From Bacteroidota bacterium (GTDB lineage Bacteria > Bacteroidota > Bacteroidia > Bacteroidales > UBA1402), in NCBI GenBank assembly GCA_030706285.1, contig JAUZOU010000027.1:1-16177 (forward strand): DNA of 16,177 nt, written 5' to 3'. Shown here piece after piece: positions 14,794-16,177 of the stretch (positions are counted from its first letter, which is position 1; the number at the start of each line of letters is the position of its first letter). The position numbers and the translations under genes are program-made. Below the pieces are notes generated by a model. That model did not search any database and was not told the origin of the DNA. It saw only the letters and a list, made by a program, of their open reading frames with translations.

Positions 14794-15711
14794 TTATCGA
14801 ATCATAGTAATGTCAAACGGCGTTTCCTGATAAACAAAGTAATTCAGCCAGTTGGCAAACAACAAATTGGCATGTCCCCTCCATCTGACCAGCGGTTTCT
14901 TGTCCGGATCATCGTCAACATAATAATTGGCCGGAATTTCAATAGGTATGCCTTTGCTCAAATCGCGTTTATACTCGGTATCCAATGTATTCGGGGCATA
15001 TTCGGAATGACCTGTGATATAAAAATCCCTGCCATTTCTGGCCATCACCAGATAGACGCCAGAATCCTTCGACTCTGACAGCAATGTCAATTCGGGCACT
15101 TTAATGATATCTTCCCGTCTGATCTCTGTATGACGGCTGTGCGGTACATAAAACTCATCGTCAAAGCCTCTGAATATCGGATTATGAGGATCATTCATCG
15201 TATGCTTGAACACACCGAACATTTTTTTATCAAGCGGATACTTCGGTATGCCGTATTGATGATAAAGGCCAGCTTGAGCAGCCCAGCAAATATATAACGT
15301 CGAAGTGACATGCGTTCTTGCCCAGTCGAAAATTTCCCTCATCTCGTCCCAGTATGTCACCTCACTGTAATCCAGTTGTTCAATGGGGGCCCCTGTAATG
15401 ATCATGCCGTCATACGTCTGGTTACGCATTCTGTTGAACGTCTTATAAAACGTCATCATATGCTCAATCGGCGTATTCTTTGAAGTATGGCTTTTGATCT
15501 TCATGAAATCAATCTCAAGCTGCAAAGGTGTATTCGAAAGCAACCGGATCAAATCAGTCTCTGTCGTAATTTTAAGTGGCATCAGGTTTAGGATAACGAT
15601 CCTTAACGGACGAATGTCCTGCGTTGATGCACGCCCTGAATCCATGACAAAGATGTTCTCCTTTTTCAGAATTTCAACGGCAGGTAACTTCTCAGGCAAA
15701 TTTAACGGCAT
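14794..15711 (-). CDS. metA: Homoserine O-acetyltransferase, MetA family
   Basis: Acylates the hydroxyl of L-homoserine as the first committed step of methionine synthesis. It has 305 residues, standard for the family. The catalytic triad is intact and in canonical numbering: C142 in YICWAAQAGLY, H235 and E237 in YITGHSEY. Residue 111 is Glu (TGAPIEQLDY). In this family Glu111 goes with acetyl-CoA and Gly111 (as in E. coli) with succinyl-CoA, so this enzyme should make O-acetylhomoserine despite the MetA fold. That agrees with the neighbouring O-acetylhomoserine sulfhydrylase, 57 nt upstream on the same strand. Further landmarks are LNLMPLKITTETDLIRLL and VPHSRHTE. No separate promoter is visible, which supports a metY-metA operon. 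Confidence 0.95.
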   Translation of the reverse strand: MPLNLPEKLPAVEILKKENIFVMDSGRASTQDIRPLRIVILNLMPLKITTETDLIRLLSNTPLQLEIDFMKIKSHTSKNTPIEHMMTFYKTFNRMRNQTYDGMIITGAPIEQLDYSEVTYWDEMREIFDWARTHVTSTLYICWAAQAGLYHQYGIPKYPLDKKMFGVFKHTMNDPHNPIFRGFDDEFYVPHSRHTEIRREDIIKVPELTLLSESKDSGVYLVMARNGRDFYITGHSEYAPNTLDTEYKRDLSKGIPIEIPANYYVDDDPDKKPLVRWRGHANLLFANWLNYFVYQETPFDITMIR

Positions 15712-15768
15712 AATCGTAGTAGCTATAATCGGTCATCATTGTTTTCCAAAAACGTACAATAATGTGTA

Positions 15769-16177
15769 TCAATCTTTTAATAATTCAAATGCCTGTTCCA
15801 TATCATCTTTGATGTCATCGACATGTTCCAGACCGACAGACAACCTCAATAAATCCGGATAAACGCCAGCTGCTTCCTGAGTCTGCGTATCCATCTGACG
15901 ATGTGTCGTAGAAGCAGGATGTGTAATCAAGGTTCTAACATCACCAATGTTGGTCAAGTGTGATATTAGCTGAAGGCTTTCGACAAACTTGACTGTCTTT
16001 TCAAAACCACCTTTTACTCTGAACGTTAAGACACAGCCAAATCCATTGGATAAATATTTTTTCGCCAGTTCGTGGTATTCATTGCTTTCCAGACCTAAAT
16101 AACAGACGTCAAATACATCTGAACGGCTTTCCAGCCAACGAGCAATAGCCATTGTGTTCTCACACATTTTCTGTACA
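15769..16177 (-). CDS. metY: O-acetylhomoserine sulfhydrylase, C-terminal part, cut by window edge
   Basis: PLP enzyme of the Cys/Met metabolism family, which converts O-acetylhomoserine plus sulfide to homocysteine. Only the last 136 residues are present; the frame is open through 16177, and the N-terminal domain with the PLP lysine is outside. The segment contains the family's C-terminal domain: CENTMAIARWLESR, the glycine-rich FGCVLTFRVKGG, then SHLTNIGDVRTLITHPASTTH, a block strongly conserved in MetY/MetZ and cystathionine enzymes, followed by AAGVYPDLLRLSVGLEHVDDI. The spacing EYHELAKKYLSNGFG and the QMDTQTQEAAGV segment are more like MetY than MetB, and the adjoining acetyl-type metA agrees. 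A cystathionine gamma-synthase identity is less likely but not excluded from this fragment. Confidence 0.88.
   Translation of the reverse strand, partial: VQKMCENTMAIARWLESRSDVFDVCYLGLESNEYHELAKKYLSNGFGCVLTFRVKGGFEKTVKFVESLQLISHLTNIGDVRTLITHPASTTHRQMDTQTQEAAGVYPDLLRLSVGLEHVDDIKDDMEQAFELLKD

Noticed and set aside
15700..15768. 15-codon frame (MMTDYSYYDY...) before metA as a regulatory leader peptide
   Set aside because: No methionine or cysteine run and no attenuator hairpin; overlap with the metA start is likely chance.

Overview
The window looks like chromosomal DNA of a Bacteroidota bacterium, most likely of the order Bacteroidales. Three things point there. The gene content includes a GldB-family lipoprotein, a six-domain S1 with an Ala/Glu/Pro/Thr-rich N-terminus, a DPP IV-type exopeptidase and a soluble hybrid histidine kinase. 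Most genes lack a Shine-Dalgarno sequence. Many intergenic regions carry the Bacteroidetes -7 promoter element TAnnTTTG at a sensible distance from the start codon. No insertion sequence, phage gene, CRISPR array or attachment site is visible, so this is mainly a housekeeping region.

Layout, left to right. (1) 1-949, minus: the N-terminal 316 codons of a secreted dipeptidyl peptidase IV, cut by the window edge. (2) 1187-2152, plus: a TIGR01212/YhcC radical SAM protein, convergent with and overlapping cysteine synthase cysK (2101-3054, minus). (3) 3445-6072, plus: a soluble four-PAS hybrid histidine kinase, facing a REC-HisKA-HATPase protein on the minus strand (7367 down to 6191) whose ATPase domain is split by a one-base frameshift in an A9 tract. 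(4) A gene-poor stretch of about 390 nt, then tRNA-Thr(CGT) with its promoter and a hairpin terminator. (5) On the minus strand, a small acidic protein of unknown function and a TPR-like lipoprotein. (6) On the plus strand, ribosomal protein S1 (rpsA) with a strong promoter and terminator, then a gldB-like lipoprotein gene. (7) On the minus strand, metY (partial), metA and rlhA in one direction with short gaps.

How the genes fit together. metY and metA form a direct-sulfhydrylation route to methionine. MetA carries Glu111, which predicts acetyl-CoA use, and MetY then makes homocysteine from O-acetylhomoserine and sulfide. CysK does the equivalent chemistry for cysteine elsewhere in the window. 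rlhA (23S rRNA hydroxylation) and rpsA belong to translation. The two convergent signalling proteins have receiver and kinase modules but no DNA-binding output, so they look like parts of a phosphorelay whose output lies elsewhere.

I found no clearly new multi-gene system. The observations most worth a second look are the A9 frameshift in the REC-kinase, a perfect 7+6+7 dyad at the cysK promoter, the 52-nt antiparallel coding overlap of yhcC and cysK, and a 26-codon ORF joined to the yhcC start by ATGA.
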